In this document: positions 35,382 to 44,749 of the stretch, piece after piece | How the letters are laid out: the number at the start of each line of letters is the position of its first letter | Position numbering within the stretch: position 1 is the stretch's first letter | NCBI RefSeq assembly: GCF_019599145.1 | Contig: NZ_CP080647.1 | Location: 3,720,001 to 3,784,000, forward strand | Length of the DNA: 64,000 nucleotides | Origin: Streptomyces akebiae | GTDB lineage: Bacteria > Actinomycetota > Actinomycetes > Streptomycetales > Streptomycetaceae | Reading direction: 5' to 3' | Position numbers and translations under genes: made by a program | The notes under the pieces: generated by a model | Seen by the model: only the letters and a program-made list of their open reading frames with translations | The model's database searches: none | What the model was told of the DNA's origin: nothing

Positions 35382-36548
35382 CTAGGACCGGCGCCCTCGA
35401 ATGCGGCGCCGGTCCCCCGGGTGTGCGGGGTCGACCGGTGCGGGCGGCCGGTCGGCGAGACTCACCACCGGATCCTCGGCGCCCTCCCCCTCACGTCCCG
35501 CGACGACCGGTTCGACGGATCCCGCGGCCTTGGCCCGGTACTGCGCCGCGTCAGCCAGCCGGAAGAGCCGCCGGGCCGAGCGCAGGGGCCCGATCGCGTC
35601 CCCGGTGGACGCGACCCCGCAGGCGACCCCGTCCCCCGGCTCCAGCTCCCGCGCCCGCACGCACAGATCTCCGGCGACCCGCACCACATCGTCCGACGAC
35701 GGCCCCACCGCGAGCAGACAGAACTCGTCCCCGCCGAGCCGCGCCACCAGCACGCCGCGCAGTTCGGCCGCGCACCGCGACAACACGGAGCCGAATCGCT
35801 CCAGCAGTTGATCGCCCATCGCGTGCCCGTAGGAGTCGTTGACCTTCTTCAGCCCGTTGAGGTCGCAGACGACGAGGCTGATCACCGTGCCGTCACTCCG
35901 GTGCGCCTCCATCGCCTCGTCGAGCCGGAGGTCGACAGCGCGCCGGTTGCCCAGCCCGGTCAGGGGGTCGGTGAAGGCGAGCCGCCGGGCCTCCTCCAGC
36001 CGCTCGGACTGCGCGAGCCCGGCCGCCACGACCGAGGCGAGCACGGTGGCGAACGCGGCGTCGTCACCATGGAAGACGGGCTCCCCGGCGGGCCGGGCCA
36101 CATACAGTTCGCCCCACGCCCGGCCGTTCAGCACGACGGGCGCCACCACGCAGCAGCCGCGTCCACGGCGGCGCAGCGCGGCGACCCGCTGATGGCAGTA
36201 GCCGCCGGGCCGCCCGCCGACCGGCCCCGCGGCCGTCTCCACCCAGGCGTTGGGCTCACCCCCCTCCAGCCACCGCTCGTGCAGGAACTCCGCGATCTCC
36301 GGGAACTCGTGCACGGGATATGTCTCGTCCTCCGGAAACTCCTCCTCGTCGGGCGCCCGGTTCCCCACGTTCACCAGCACCCGCAGCAGCCCACGCTCCC
36401 GCTCCCACACGGACAGCGCGGCGAAGCTCCCCGACAGCGCCCGGCACGATCCGTCCGCGGCCGCCCACCACGTCTCACGCGACGTGCGCGCCCCCGCCAT
36501 CCCCCGCGCCAACGCCACCACGGCCCTCAGCCGCCTGTCCTCTCCCAT
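35382..36548 (-). CDS. GAF-GGDEF diguanylate cyclase
   Basis: 388 aa. The first 180 residues look like a GAF sensor domain. The GGDEF domain follows: FTDPLTGLGNRRAVD near 193, metal-binding DLNGLKKVNDSYGHAMGD, and the intact active site RLGGDEF near 271. There is no RxxD inhibitory site at the expected position, so product feedback is unlikely. No EAL domain is present. It makes cyclic-di-GMP, which controls development in Streptomyces. The ATG at 36548 has TAGCCT 6 nt upstream, so probably leaderless; a GTG one codon earlier is possible. Confidence 0.9.
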   Translation of the reverse strand: MGEDRRLRAVVALARGMAGARTSRETWWAAADGSCRALSGSFAALSVWERERGLLRVLVNVGNRAPDEEEFPEDETYPVHEFPEIAEFLHERWLEGGEPNAWVETAAGPVGGRPGGYCHQRVAALRRRGRGCCVVAPVVLNGRAWGELYVARPAGEPVFHGDDAAFATVLASVVAAGLAQSERLEEARRLAFTDPLTGLGNRRAVDLRLDEAMEAHRSDGTVISLVVCDLNGLKKVNDSYGHAMGDQLLERFGSVLSRCAAELRGVLVARLGGDEFCLLAVGPSSDDVVRVAGDLCVRARELEPGDGVACGVASTGDAIGPLRSARRLFRLADAAQYRAKAAGSVEPVVAGREGEGAEDPVVSLADRPPAPVDPAHPGDRRRIRGRRS

Positions 36549-36930
36549 CACCCCAGGCTAGGTAGCTTTGCCCTGATTCGGGACGTTAGTGGGGCGAACA
36601 GGGGTACGGACCACGAGCGCCGAAGCCGAAAGGGCGGGGTGCGGGCCCTCCCGCACCCCGCCGGGGCGCACGCCCCCGTGCCACCGCCTCCGCGCAGCCC
36701 CGAGCGCCGCTCACGCCCCGACACGAAGCGCACCTCATCCACCGACCGGCGACATCCGACCCGCGCCGGACCGAACACGCACGTCCGCGGCAGTCGGACC
36801 ACCCCGACCGACCGTACGCCCGGCCCACCCCACCCCACCCCGCCCTGTCCTGCCCCGGCGCCCTCCCCCGCTTCCGCCGCCTCCCAGATGCCCCGCCACC
36901 GCACCCCCGGCGCGCCCGGCGGGCGCTCGC
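36549..36930. other. Gap of 382 bp, no gene seen
   Basis: GC-rich sequence between the GGDEF start and the enoyl-CoA hydratase stop. It contains the GGDEF promoter and C-rich low-complexity tracts (repeated CCACCCC). Reading frames across it have no convincing codon usage or conserved motif. Confidence 0.6.
36555..36560 (-). promoter_or_regulatory. -10 box for a leaderless GGDEF start
   Basis: TAGCCT on the minus strand, 6 nt before the ATG at 36548. Confidence 0.45.
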
Positions 36931-37764
36931 TCACTCCCCCGGCCAGGCCGGCTTGCGCTTCTCGTTGAAGGCGGCCACGCCCTCGGCCCGGTCACCGGAG
37001 AACGCGACCGAACGCCAGGCCGCGTCCTCGACCTCCAGACCGGCCCGCAGGTCGAGGCCGTGCCCCAGCCGCAGCGCGCGCTTGGCCGCGCGCAGCCCGA
37101 CGGGTGAGTTCACGGCGATCCGCTCGGCCAGCGCCAAGGCCTCCGCCCGGTCCTGCCCCGCCTCCACCAACTGGTCCACGAGCCCCAACTCCCGCGCCTC
37201 CTCGGCCTCCAGCCGCCGCGCCGTGAAGATCAGCTCGGCGGCCCGCGCGGCCCCCACCCGACGCGGCAGCAACTGCGTGCCCCCGCCGCCCGGGATCACC
37301 CCCACCGACACCTCGGGCAGCCCCACCACCGCCGTACGGTCGGCCACGATCAGATCGCAGGACAGGGCGAGTTCGAAGCCGCCGCCCAGCGCGAAGCCGT
37401 GCACGGCGGCGATCGTGGGCATCGGCAGCTCCAGTACGCCGGTGTACGCGCCGCGGGCGACGGGCCGCTGCCGCACCAGGTCGGCATCGCTGAAGGAGTT
37501 CCGCTCCTTCAGATCCGCGCCCACGCAGAACGCCCGCTCGTGCGTCGACGTCACCACGACGACGCGTACGTCCCGGTCGGCGGCGAGCGCGTCGCACGCC
37601 GTCGCGACGGAGCGGGCCATGTCGGTCGACACGGCGTTCATGGCCTTGGGCCGGTCCAGCGCGAGTTCGGCGACATAGCCGTGCCGCCGCACCAGGACGA
37701 ACTCCCCGAACCGCCGCTCTCCCGCCTGCCCCGCACCCGCACCCGCATCCGCATCCGAACCCAT
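36931..37764 (-). CDS. Enoyl-CoA hydratase/isomerase (crotonase family)
   Basis: 277 aa. The oxyanion-hole motif HGFALGGGFELALSCDLIVA is near residue 120, with the first catalytic Glu in GFELAL. The second catalytic Glu is in GLPEVSVGVIPGGGG near 150. Both are present, so it should be an active hydratase, adding water to trans-2-enoyl-CoA in fatty-acid or branched-chain degradation. The ATG has GGGAGGG 5 nt upstream; an upstream GTG/ATG leader (to 37794) is less likely. Single gene. An acidic, Ala/Gly-rich N-terminus (SDADAGAGAGQAG) is unusual. Confidence 0.92.
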   Translation of the reverse strand: MGSDADAGAGAGQAGERRFGEFVLVRRHGYVAELALDRPKAMNAVSTDMARSVATACDALAADRDVRVVVVTSTHERAFCVGADLKERNSFSDADLVRQRPVARGAYTGVLELPMPTIAAVHGFALGGGFELALSCDLIVADRTAVVGLPEVSVGVIPGGGGTQLLPRRVGAARAAELIFTARRLEAEEARELGLVDQLVEAGQDRAEALALAERIAVNSPVGLRAAKRALRLGHGLDLRAGLEVEDAAWRSVAFSGDRAEGVAAFNEKRKPAWPGE

Positions 37765-38072
37765 GACACCCTCCCAGTTAACGACAGTTAACAAACGCCA
37801 CCTCGATCATCCCAGCCACCCTCGGCGGACGAAACCCTGACCGCCCGGCGGATGCGCCGGGCTCGGCAGGCACTCGGTGGTGGCGTCAGCCGTGAGTCCT
37901 GCGGCCACCCCAACGGGAGCCCCGGCGAAGCGGCCCATTGACAAACCCTGGCGACCTTTTCCCCGTACGGGTGACACCCGGGCCTTCTCCGGCCACACAG
38001 CCCATCCCGGCGCATAACCTGCGCTCCGCCATAGGCGCACCGAGGGACGGGGGCGCAGGGGAGGGACGAACC
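37765..38072. other. Divergent promoter region, 308 bp
   Basis: Between divergent enoyl-CoA hydratase and the Pro-rich membrane protein. A TTGACA at 37938 on the plus strand is a good -35 match, but I see no well-spaced -10. No gene or repeat. Confidence 0.45.
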
Positions 38073-38933
38073 ATGACGACGACCACGGCCACCCGGCCGA
38101 CGCAGACCACACCACGGGCGCCACAGCGGCCACCGCAGCCACCGCAGCCACCGACGGGAGCAGTTTCCCCCGCGGCAGCGCAGACGGCCTCGCCGCGCTG
38201 GAAGCCGTCCGCAGCGCCGGCCAACCGCACGACGCCCTTCGCCCCGACCGTGGCCGGGACCTCCACGGGACCCCCGCACCAGGTCGGTCACACCCCCGAC
38301 CACCCCGCCCCCCGCCCGCGAGGCAGGCACCGGCGGCCTCGCCCCCGGAAGCTGCTGTTCGCGGTGGGCGGGATGGCGCTGGCGGCAGGGGCGCTGAGCC
38401 TCGTACGGCTGACGTCGGACCCGGTCGGCGGCGCCGGTGCCGTGGGCCCGGCACCGAGTGCGGCGGACGACGTCACGGACGGGACGACCGAGGCCGGGAC
38501 CACCGTGGGCGGCGAGCCCTCCGCCGACGCGGGCACCCCGACCGCGGACACCCCGATGGGCGGCGGAAACCCCAAGCCCGGACATCGGCCCCCGTCATCG
38601 GGAGCGCCCACCCCCACACCGACCCCGTCCGCCTACCGACCCGCCCCGTCCATCGGCGTCGACATCCCCTCCGCCCCCGGCGCCCGCGATGTCCCCAGAA
38701 CCCCACCGGCCCCGGACACGCCCACGGCGCCCCGCGCCCCGGAAGCCCCCCGCCCCACCGCTCCCGCACCCACCCAGCCCGTGGCGGCGGCCCCGCAGCA
38801 ACCGACCACACCCGACTCCCCGACCACACCGACCGCCCCCGGCGACACGACCACCACGCCCACGAAGCCCACGAAGCCGGGCCTCTGCGTCCCGATCGTG
38901 GGCCTATGCGTCAACGACGCCCTGAGCAGGTAA
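38073..38933 (+). CDS. Pro/Thr-rich single-pass membrane protein
   Basis: 286 aa. A Pro/Thr-rich cytoplasmic part of about 90 residues is followed by a basic patch (RPRGRHRRPRPRK) and one transmembrane helix (LLFAVGGMALAAGALSLV, residues about 93-110). The outer part is a long, disordered Pro/Thr/Ala-rich tail. It ends in a short conserved-looking tip (GLCVPIVGLCVNDALSR) with two cysteines that could form a disulfide. The ATG has GGAGGG 7 nt upstream. No known family; wall-spanning or stalk-like by appearance. Convergent with the adenylate cyclase gene. Confidence 0.75.
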   Translation: MTTTTATRPTQTTPRAPQRPPQPPQPPTGAVSPAAAQTASPRWKPSAAPANRTTPFAPTVAGTSTGPPHQVGHTPDHPAPRPRGRHRRPRPRKLLFAVGGMALAAGALSLVRLTSDPVGGAGAVGPAPSAADDVTDGTTEAGTTVGGEPSADAGTPTADTPMGGGNPKPGHRPPSSGAPTPTPTPSAYRPAPSIGVDIPSAPGARDVPRTPPAPDTPTAPRAPEAPRPTAPAPTQPVAAAPQQPTTPDSPTTPTAPGDTTTTPTKPTKPGLCVPIVGLCVNDALSR

Positions 38934-38969
38934 CGGAAATCGGCCGCCACAGCCACACAACGAAAAGGA

Positions 38970-38986
38970 GCCGCCCACCCGGCGGC
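38970..38986. terminator. Short hairpin between convergent genes
   Basis: Stem GCCGCC / GGCGGC with a CACCC loop, between the Pro-rich membrane protein and the adenylate cyclase gene. Confidence 0.45.
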
Positions 38987-38995
38987 CCCTCACCC

Positions 38996-40159
38996 TCACG
39001 TCTTCCCCGGCCTCCGCGTGAGCAGCCACGGCTGGACCACTCCCAGCCCGCGCACCGGTCGTTGCCACATGGGCTGGAGGGCGAAGCGGTAGGTCGGAGG
39101 TTCCTCGCCTTCCTTCTCCGCCGCGGCCGCGGCTTCGGCGGCCTCGGCCTCGGAGGCGGGCGCCTCGCCCGTACGGGTCAGTTCCTCGGCGAAGGCCCCG
39201 TCGACGAGGACCGCGTCCTTCGGCGCTATCGAGGTGAGCCGGCTCGCGAGGTTCACCGTGGAACCGAAGACGTCGCCCATCCGCGTCGTCACCGTGCCGA
39301 AAGCCATGCCGACGCGCAGCTCCGGCATGGTCTCGTCATTGGCCATGGTCTCGATGAGGCGCAGCGCGATCTCGGCGGCGACACCCGCGTCGTCCGTGGC
39401 ATACAGCACCTCGTCCCCGAGGGTCTTGATGAGCCGCCCCCCGTTCGCCGCCACCAGGTCCGCCGCCGTGGTCTCGAAGGCCTCGACCAGCTCGCCGAGT
39501 TCCTCCTCCTCCATACGACGGGTCAGCCGTGTGAACCCGACGAGATCCGCGAAGCAGACCGCGAGGCGCCGGTCGACCATCTCCTCGTCGTCCGCGGCCT
39601 GGACGACCCGGCCGGTGGCCGCGGCCAGCTGACGCCGCCAGACGTAGACGAGGAACTCCTCCAGCTCCGGCAGCAACAGCTCGATCAGCGGATACGTCAC
39701 CTCGGTCCGGGTCATCCCCGGCTCCGGCGGCTCGGTCAGCCCCTCCAGGAAGGAGTCGATCTGCCATTCGGCCAGCCGGGCCGTGGTCTGCCCGGTCGAA
39801 CGGGCCACCTGCACCGCCATGGCCTCACTCAGCAGCCCCGCCTCCACAAGACCGGCGAGTCGCCGCAGCGCGAGTACGTCGGCCTCGGTCAGCGCCTTGG
39901 CCTGACCGATGTCCGCGAAGCCCATGGCCCGCCAGAAACGGGACGCCAGCTCCATGGAAACCCCGGCGCTGCGCGCCGCCTGAAAAGGGGTGTACCGGCG
40001 CTCGGCCCCGAGGATCAGCCCTTCGAGCCGCAGCGCCAGCGGGTCCTCCTCGTCGGCGTCCACGCCGTGGGGCTCGCCCCGCTCGAGCGAAGCCGAGAGA
40101 GGGGGCGGCTCCACGCGGCCATCCGCGTCCGTGCCGGAGCCCGTGTCCTCGACGCTCAC
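38996..40159 (-). CDS. cya: Class III adenylate cyclase
   Basis: 387 aa. A helical N-terminal region (about 40-190) precedes the cyclase domain. The catalytic residues are visible: the first metal Asp in VCFADLVGFT (near 203), the adenine-selecting Lys and second metal Asp in RLIKTLGDEVLY (near 245), and the transition-state Asn/Arg in NLASRLT (near 303). It makes cAMP. Streptomyces have one main cyclase, whose loss affects germination and aerial growth. The GTG is preceded by GGAAGGG at about 9-nt spacing. Convergent with the Pro-rich membrane protein gene. Confidence 0.93.
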   Translation of the reverse strand: MSVEDTGSGTDADGRVEPPPLSASLERGEPHGVDADEEDPLALRLEGLILGAERRYTPFQAARSAGVSMELASRFWRAMGFADIGQAKALTEADVLALRRLAGLVEAGLLSEAMAVQVARSTGQTTARLAEWQIDSFLEGLTEPPEPGMTRTEVTYPLIELLLPELEEFLVYVWRRQLAAATGRVVQAADDEEMVDRRLAVCFADLVGFTRLTRRMEEEELGELVEAFETTAADLVAANGGRLIKTLGDEVLYATDDAGVAAEIALRLIETMANDETMPELRVGMAFGTVTTRMGDVFGSTVNLASRLTSIAPKDAVLVDGAFAEELTRTGEAPASEAEAAEAAAAAEKEGEEPPTYRFALQPMWQRPVRGLGVVQPWLLTRRPGKT

Positions 40160-40617
40160 TCCTGCTGCCCTTCCGATCTCCCGCGGTCACGTACTCGACC
40201 GGCCTCAACTCTACGGCAGGTGTGCGCCAGCTCACTCCGTCAGGTGGGGCCGATGGTGGCTACCCCCCACCGTCTCAGCCCTTGACGCCGCCGCCCCCGC
40301 AACCGCGCACAGCCGCTCAGCCGCCCCGACCGCGGGCGGCACTCAGCCGCCCCCGTGCTGGTGGCAGTCGTGCCGCTGGGGCGGCACGGGTGGGCGCGGG
40401 CGGCACCGGTAGGCGCCGGTGAGCGAAGCACCCACCCATCCGGCACCACCCCCGAGTCCCCAGCCCCCACCCCACCCACACATCACCCGGCACGCCACCT
40501 TCCACCACCCACACCCGCCCCACAGCACGCACCGGTCACACGACCCGCACCCACACCCACCCCTGACAGGACCCCTGTCAGCCCCCCCCAACCCGCACCC
40601 ATCCCTCAGCCACCCCG
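40160..40617. other. Gap of 458 bp, no gene seen
   Basis: Between birA and cya on the same strand. It is C-rich low-complexity DNA (ACCCAC/CACCC tracts) and holds one clear 8-bp hairpin at 40369-40388. No conserved reading frame. Confidence 0.55.
40369..40388. terminator. Hairpin downstream of birA
   Basis: Perfect 8-bp stem CGTGCCGC / GCGGCACG with a TGGG loop, about 230 bp past the birA stop and ahead of cya. Confidence 0.4.
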
Positions 40618-41505
40618 TCACACAGCCCGCAGATGCACGATGTCCCCCGCTCCCACCGGCTCCTGCACCCCGTCCTCCGTGGCGAGAACCAGCCGCCCGT
40701 CCCCGTCCACGGCCACGGCCTCCCCCACCACCGACCGGTCCCCGGGCAGCTCGGCGCGCACGGTGCGCCCCAGCGTCGCGCAGCCCGCGGCGTAGGTCTC
40801 CTGGAGGCCGCTCTCGGACGGATCGCCCCCGGCGGCCCGCCACCGCCGGTACCACTCCTCCAGCGACCGCAGCACGGCCCGCAGCAAGGGGTCACGATCC
40901 GTGGTCACGGCGCCGGCGAGCGCCAGCGACCCGGCCGCGGGCACCGGCAACTCGTCCTCGCGCAGGCTGACGTTGATGCCGATCCCGATGACGACACCCT
41001 CCGTGCCCGCGCGCTCCGCCAGGATGCCGCCGGCCTTGCGCTCCTCGCCCCGCACGGTCACCAGCAGGTCGTTGGGCCACTTGAGTGCCGTGTCGATACC
41101 GGCGGCCCGGGACAGCCCGGTCGCGACGGCGACGCCGGTGAGGAGCGGCAGCCAGCCCCAGTGCCGGACGGGCACCTCGGTCGGCTTGAGGAGGACGGAG
41201 AAGAACAGGCCGGAGCGTGGTGGCGCGGTCCAGACGCGGTCGAGGCGGCCCCGGCCCGCGTTCTGCTCCTCGGCGACGAGCACCGCGCCCTCGGGAAGCC
41301 GGTCGGCCCGCCCCGCGAGATCGGTGTTGGTGGAACCGATGACGGGCACCACGTCCAGGGAGCTCCACAGCCCTCCCTCCCGGACCAGGGCCCGGCGCAG
41401 GGAGGCGGAGTTGAGGGGCGGCCGGTCGAGGTCGGACCAGCGGTCCGACCTCGGCTCACCCGGTCCGTCGGACGGGTCGCCTTGTGCACCTGGTGGGATC
41501 GTCAT
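40618..41505 (-). CDS. birA: Biotin-[acetyl-CoA-carboxylase] ligase
   Basis: 295 aa. The biotinyl-AMP loop is AGRGRLDRVW (GRGR, near residue 86) and the biotin/ATP site is LKWPNDLLV near 141. The C-terminal domain (LPGDRSVVGEAVAVDGDGRLVLATEDG) is the small SH3-like fold. There is no N-terminal HTH, so this is a group I enzyme without repressor function. It attaches biotin to the carboxylase alpha subunit. It is divergent from pccB, the beta subunit of that complex. The ATG MTIPPGAQ is chosen; an in-frame start three codons upstream exists. Confidence 0.94.
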   Translation of the reverse strand: MTIPPGAQGDPSDGPGEPRSDRWSDLDRPPLNSASLRRALVREGGLWSSLDVVPVIGSTNTDLAGRADRLPEGAVLVAEEQNAGRGRLDRVWTAPPRSGLFFSVLLKPTEVPVRHWGWLPLLTGVAVATGLSRAAGIDTALKWPNDLLVTVRGEERKAGGILAERAGTEGVVIGIGINVSLREDELPVPAAGSLALAGAVTTDRDPLLRAVLRSLEEWYRRWRAAGGDPSESGLQETYAAGCATLGRTVRAELPGDRSVVGEAVAVDGDGRLVLATEDGVQEPVGAGDIVHLRAV

Positions 41506-41802
41506 GCGACCCACCCTAGGTTTGACATCCTCCGTCTCGCGAGAAGGGGAGGGATTCCGGCCCGGACCGGCTGAGGTTCACGGGCGCTCGATCACTCTCG
41601 TGATGTCACCCCTCCGACGTCCCGCCGCGACGCTCCGAGCGGACGGACGGAAGGGGTCGGGAGTGTGGTAAACGCCGCACTGCCGAACGGTAGGCACACC
41701 ACTACGCTACGGATGAGTAACCCCACCCACGTCTGAGCACACCCCGCAGTACGTACGACCGATCCCTCACGTCCCCATGAGCAGGCAGGGAGCCGCATCC
41801 CG

Positions 41803-43401
41803 ATGTCCGAGCCGGAAGCGTCAGCAAGCACCGACATTCACACCACCGCGGGGAAGCTCGCGGATCTGCAGCGCCGTATCCACGAGGCGACGCACGCCGG
41901 CTCCGAGCGCGCGGTGGAGAAGCAGCACGCCAAGGGCAAGCTGACGGCCCGTGAGCGGATCGAACTGCTTCTCGACGAGGACTCCTTCGTGGAGTTCGAC
42001 GAGTTCGCCCGGCACCGCTCCACCGACTTCGGCATGGAGGACAACCGCCCCTACGGCGACGGCGTCGTCACCGGTTACGGCACGGTCGACGGCCGCCCGG
42101 TGGCCGTGTTCTCCCAGGACTTCACCGTCCTGGGCGGATCCCTGGGCGAGGTCTTCGGCCAGAAGATCATGAAGGCGATGGACTTCGCGCTGAAGACGGG
42201 CTGTCCGGTGATCGGGATCAACGACTCCGGCGGTGCCCGTATCCAGGAGGGCGTCATGGCCCTGGGCATGTACGGCGAGATCTTCCGCCGCAACACCCAC
42301 GCCTCCGGTGTCATCCCCCAGATCAGCCTCGTGGTGGGCCCGTGCGCGGGCGGCGCGGTGTACTCGCCCGCGATCACCGACTTCACCGTGATGGTCGACC
42401 AGACCTCGCACATGTTCATCACCGGCCCGGACGTCATCAAGACGGTCACCGGCGAGGACGTCGGCTTCGAGGAACTGGGCGGTGCCCGCACCCACAACGC
42501 CACCTCGGGCGTGGCCCATCACATGGCGGGCGACGAGAAGGACGCCATCGAGTACGTCAAGCAGCTCCTGTCGTACCTGCCCTCCAACAACCTCAGCGAG
42601 CCCCCGGCCTTCCCCGAGCAGGCGGACCTCGCCCTGACCGACGAGGACCGCGAACTCGACACCCTCGTGCCGGACAGCGCCAACCAGCCGTACGACATGC
42701 ACACGGTGGTCGAACACGTCCTGGACGACGGCGAGTTCTTCGAGACCCAGGCCCTGTTCGCCCCCAACATCCTCACCGGCTTCGGCCGCGTCGAGGGCCA
42801 CCCGGTCGGCATCGTCGCCAACCAGCCGATGCAGTTCGCCGGCTGCCTGGACATCGACGCCTCCGAGAAGGCGGCCCGCTTCGTGCGCACCTGCGACGCC
42901 TTCAACGTCCCCGTCCTGACCTTCGTCGACGTCCCCGGCTTCCTCCCGGGCGTCGGCCAGGAACACGAGGGCATCATCCGCCGCGGCGCCAAACTCATCT
43001 ACGCCTACGCCGAGGCCACGGTGCCCCTGATCACGGTGATCACCCGCAAGGCCTTCGGCGGCGCCTACGACGTCATGGGCTCCAAGCACCTGGGCGCCGA
43101 CCTCAACCTCGCCTGGCCCACCGCCCAGATCGCCGTGATGGGCGCCCAGGGCGCGGTCAACATCCTGCACCGCCGCACCATCGCCGCCGCCTCCGACGAG
43201 GAGCGCGAGGCCGTCCGCGCGCGTCTCATCCAGGAGTACGAGGACGCCCTCCTCAACCCCTACACGGCAGCCGAACGCGGCTACGTCGACGCCGTCATCC
43301 CGCCCTCCGAAACCCGCCGCCACCTCGTCCGCGGCCTGCGCCAACTCCGCACCAAGCGCGAGTCCCTCCCCCCGAAGAAGCACGGCAACATCCCCCTGTA
43401 G
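41803..43401 (+). CDS. pccB: Acyl-CoA carboxylase beta subunit (carboxyltransferase)
   Basis: 532 aa. Both halves of the carboxyltransferase crotonase-like fold are present: [23 protein letters not shown] and [16 protein letters not shown], then [52 protein letters not shown]. The Asp in GGAYDVMG (near residue 423) corresponds to Asp422 of S. coelicolor PccB, known to favour propionyl-CoA. It transfers the carboxyl group to propionyl-CoA, giving methylmalonyl-CoA for polyketides. GCAGGGAG precedes the ATG. The epsilon gene follows after 27 bp. The biotinylated subunit is at 45617. Confidence 0.96.
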   Translation: MSEPEASASTDIHTTAGKLADLQRRIHEATHAGSERAVEKQHAKGKLTARERIELLLDEDSFVEFDEFARHRSTDFGMEDNRPYGDGVVTGYGTVDGRPVAVFSQDFTVLGGSLGEVFGQKIMKAMDFALKTGCPVIGINDSGGARIQEGVMALGMYGEIFRRNTHASGVIPQISLVVGPCAGGAVYSPAITDFTVMVDQTSHMFITGPDVIKTVTGEDVGFEELGGARTHNATSGVAHHMAGDEKDAIEYVKQLLSYLPSNNLSEPPAFPEQADLALTDEDRELDTLVPDSANQPYDMHTVVEHVLDDGEFFETQALFAPNILTGFGRVEGHPVGIVANQPMQFAGCLDIDASEKAARFVRTCDAFNVPVLTFVDVPGFLPGVGQEHEGIIRRGAKLIYAYAEATVPLITVITRKAFGGAYDVMGSKHLGADLNLAWPTAQIAVMGAQGAVNILHRRTIAAASDEEREAVRARLIQEYEDALLNPYTAAERGYVDAVIPPSETRRHLVRGLRQLRTKRESLPPKKHGNIPL

Positions 43402-43428
43402 CCACCTCCAACCCCGCAGGGAGCCGAC

Positions 43429-43638
43429 ATGACCATCAAGGTCGTTCGTGGAAACCCGACCCCGGAGGAGCTGGCCGCCGCCCTGGCGGTGGTCCGCGCC
43501 CGCGCCGCGGCGGCGGCCACCGAGCCACCCGGCGCGCGCACCCCCCGCGACTCCTGGTCCGACCCGTCCCGCATCGCCGCCCACCGCCTGCCGGCGCCGG
43601 GCCCCACCACATGGAGCCGCACCTACTGGCCCGGCTGA
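43429..43638 (+). CDS. accE: Acyl-CoA carboxylase epsilon subunit
   Basis: 69 aa. Starts [30 protein letters not shown] and ends [23 protein letters not shown]. The N-terminal strand-helix motif ([21 protein letters not shown]) and C-terminal W-S-x-x-Y/W are hallmarks of the small epsilon peptide that stabilises actinobacterial acyl-CoA carboxylases. It lies 27 bp after pccB with AGGGAG before its ATG, so it is co-transcribed. Confidence 0.92.
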   Translation: MTIKVVRGNPTPEELAAALAVVRARAAAAATEPPGARTPRDSWSDPSRIAAHRLPAPGPTTWSRTYWPG

Positions 43639-43710
43639 GCGGAACCTCCGCTACCGAATTGAGTACGCGTACTCAGGCGTCCGGCCCGCCGGGCGGCGCA
43701 CCATCGCAGC

Positions 43711-43839
43711 ATGCTCTGGTCCGACCCTGAGAACGAGCCGCCGAAGGAACTGCGCGACACCCAGGCCATGCTTCGGCGGCTCGGCGTCCTCATGGCCTGC
43801 GCCATGCTCGTGGCCATGCTCGTCCTGGGCATCCTCTGA
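43711..43839 (+). CDS. 42-residue single-helix membrane peptide
   Basis: Sequence begins [16 protein letters not shown], then a helix from [26 protein letters not shown], which is one membrane span ending at the C-terminus. It lies 72 bp after accE on the same strand and 280 bp before maf. No strong ribosome binding site. The codon usage (high GC3) and clean amphipathic layout support a real gene, and I recall a small membrane protein at this place in S. coelicolor. Role unknown. Confidence 0.65.
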   Translation: MLWSDPENEPPKELRDTQAMLRRLGVLMACAMLVAMLVLGIL

Positions 43840-44043
43840 CCACCACACCACGCGCACCCCGACGGCGGGCAGGCCGCGTACGGCGCGAAGGGGGCGTGTC
43901 GGGGGGTGTCCGCCCGCAGCGGTTGGCGCGTCAACTCGTGCCACTTCCCAGCCAACCGATTCCGCGCCGTTCCGAGGACGGACACCCCCCGGCGCGCCCC
44001 CGACCCACCCACTCCCGCAGCCGACGGACGAGTCGCACCCCCC

Positions 44044-44093
44044 TCAGGGGCGCGAGGAACTGCGCGAGCAACCCCCCACGCACCCGCACCCGA
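44044..44093 (+). repeat. Intergenic folded element, copy B
   Basis: TCAGGGGCGCGAGGAACTGCGCGAG, then CCCCCC and ACCCGCACCCGA. One base differs in the core. It ends 27 bp before the maf start. Confidence 0.65.
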
Positions 44094-44106
44094 CGACCCC
44101 AAGCAA

Positions 44107-44112
44107 TACCCT
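44107..44112 (+). promoter_or_regulatory. -10 box for a leaderless maf start
   Basis: TACCCT, 7 nt before the ATG at 44120, with no Shine-Dalgarno. Confidence 0.5.
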
Positions 44113-44119
44113 GATCCCC

Positions 44120-44740
44120 ATGACCGCTCCGCACCCCCGCCGCCTGATCCTGGCCTCCCAGTCCCCCGCCCGGCTCAACCTCCTGCGCCAGGCCGGCCTC
44201 GCCCCCGAGGTGATCGTCAGCGGTGTCGACGAGGACGCCGTGACCGCCCCCACCCCCGCGGACCTCGCCCTCGCCCTCGCCGAGGCCAAGGCCTCCGTCG
44301 TCGCCGCGAAGCCCGAGGTCAAGGGCGCTCTCGTCATCGGCTGCGACTCGGTCCTCGACCTCGACGGCGAGGCACTCGGCAAGCCCGCCGACGCCGAGGA
44401 GGCCACCGCCCGCTGGAAGTCCATGCGCGGCCGCGCCGGCACCCTCCAGACCGGCCACTGCGTCTACGACACCGCCACCGGCCGCTACACCTCCGCGACC
44501 GCCTCCACGGTCGTCCACTTCGGCGACCCCACGGACGAGGAGATCGCCGCGTACGTCGCCTCCGGTGAGCCCCTCCATGTGGCGGGCGCGTTCACCCTCG
44601 ACGGGCGCTCGGCCCCGTTCATCGACGGCATCGAGGGCGACAACGGCAACGTCATCGGCATCAGCCTCCCCCTGCTGCGCCGCCTGCTGGCCCGACTCGG
44701 CGTAGCCATCACCGACCTCTGGACCCCTCGCACCGACTGA
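44120..44740 (+). CDS. maf: Maf-family nucleotide pyrophosphatase
   Basis: 206 aa. The Maf signature [19 protein letters not shown] is at residues about 7-25, and [22 protein letters not shown] near 75. The later [17 protein letters not shown] matches the family end. Maf proteins hydrolyse non-canonical or modified nucleoside triphosphates (house-cleaning), and in Bacillus affect septum formation. The mRNA is probably leaderless. It sits between carboxylase subunit genes, an arrangement I recall as normal in Streptomyces. Confidence 0.93.
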   Translation: MTAPHPRRLILASQSPARLNLLRQAGLAPEVIVSGVDEDAVTAPTPADLALALAEAKASVVAAKPEVKGALVIGCDSVLDLDGEALGKPADAEEATARWKSMRGRAGTLQTGHCVYDTATGRYTSATASTVVHFGDPTDEEIAAYVASGEPLHVAGAFTLDGRSAPFIDGIEGDNGNVIGISLPLLRRLLARLGVAITDLWTPRTD

Positions 44741-44749
44741 CGCGAACCC

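Noticed and set aside
36548..36934. Minus-strand ORF filling the gap before the GGDEF gene
   Set aside because: Gly/Arg-rich, no motif, and overlaps the GGDEF promoter; codon-position bias is weak.
41821..43584. Long minus-strand frame opposite pccB
   Set aside because: Antisense shadow: Gly/Val/Asp-rich without motifs, while the plus strand is a complete carboxyltransferase.
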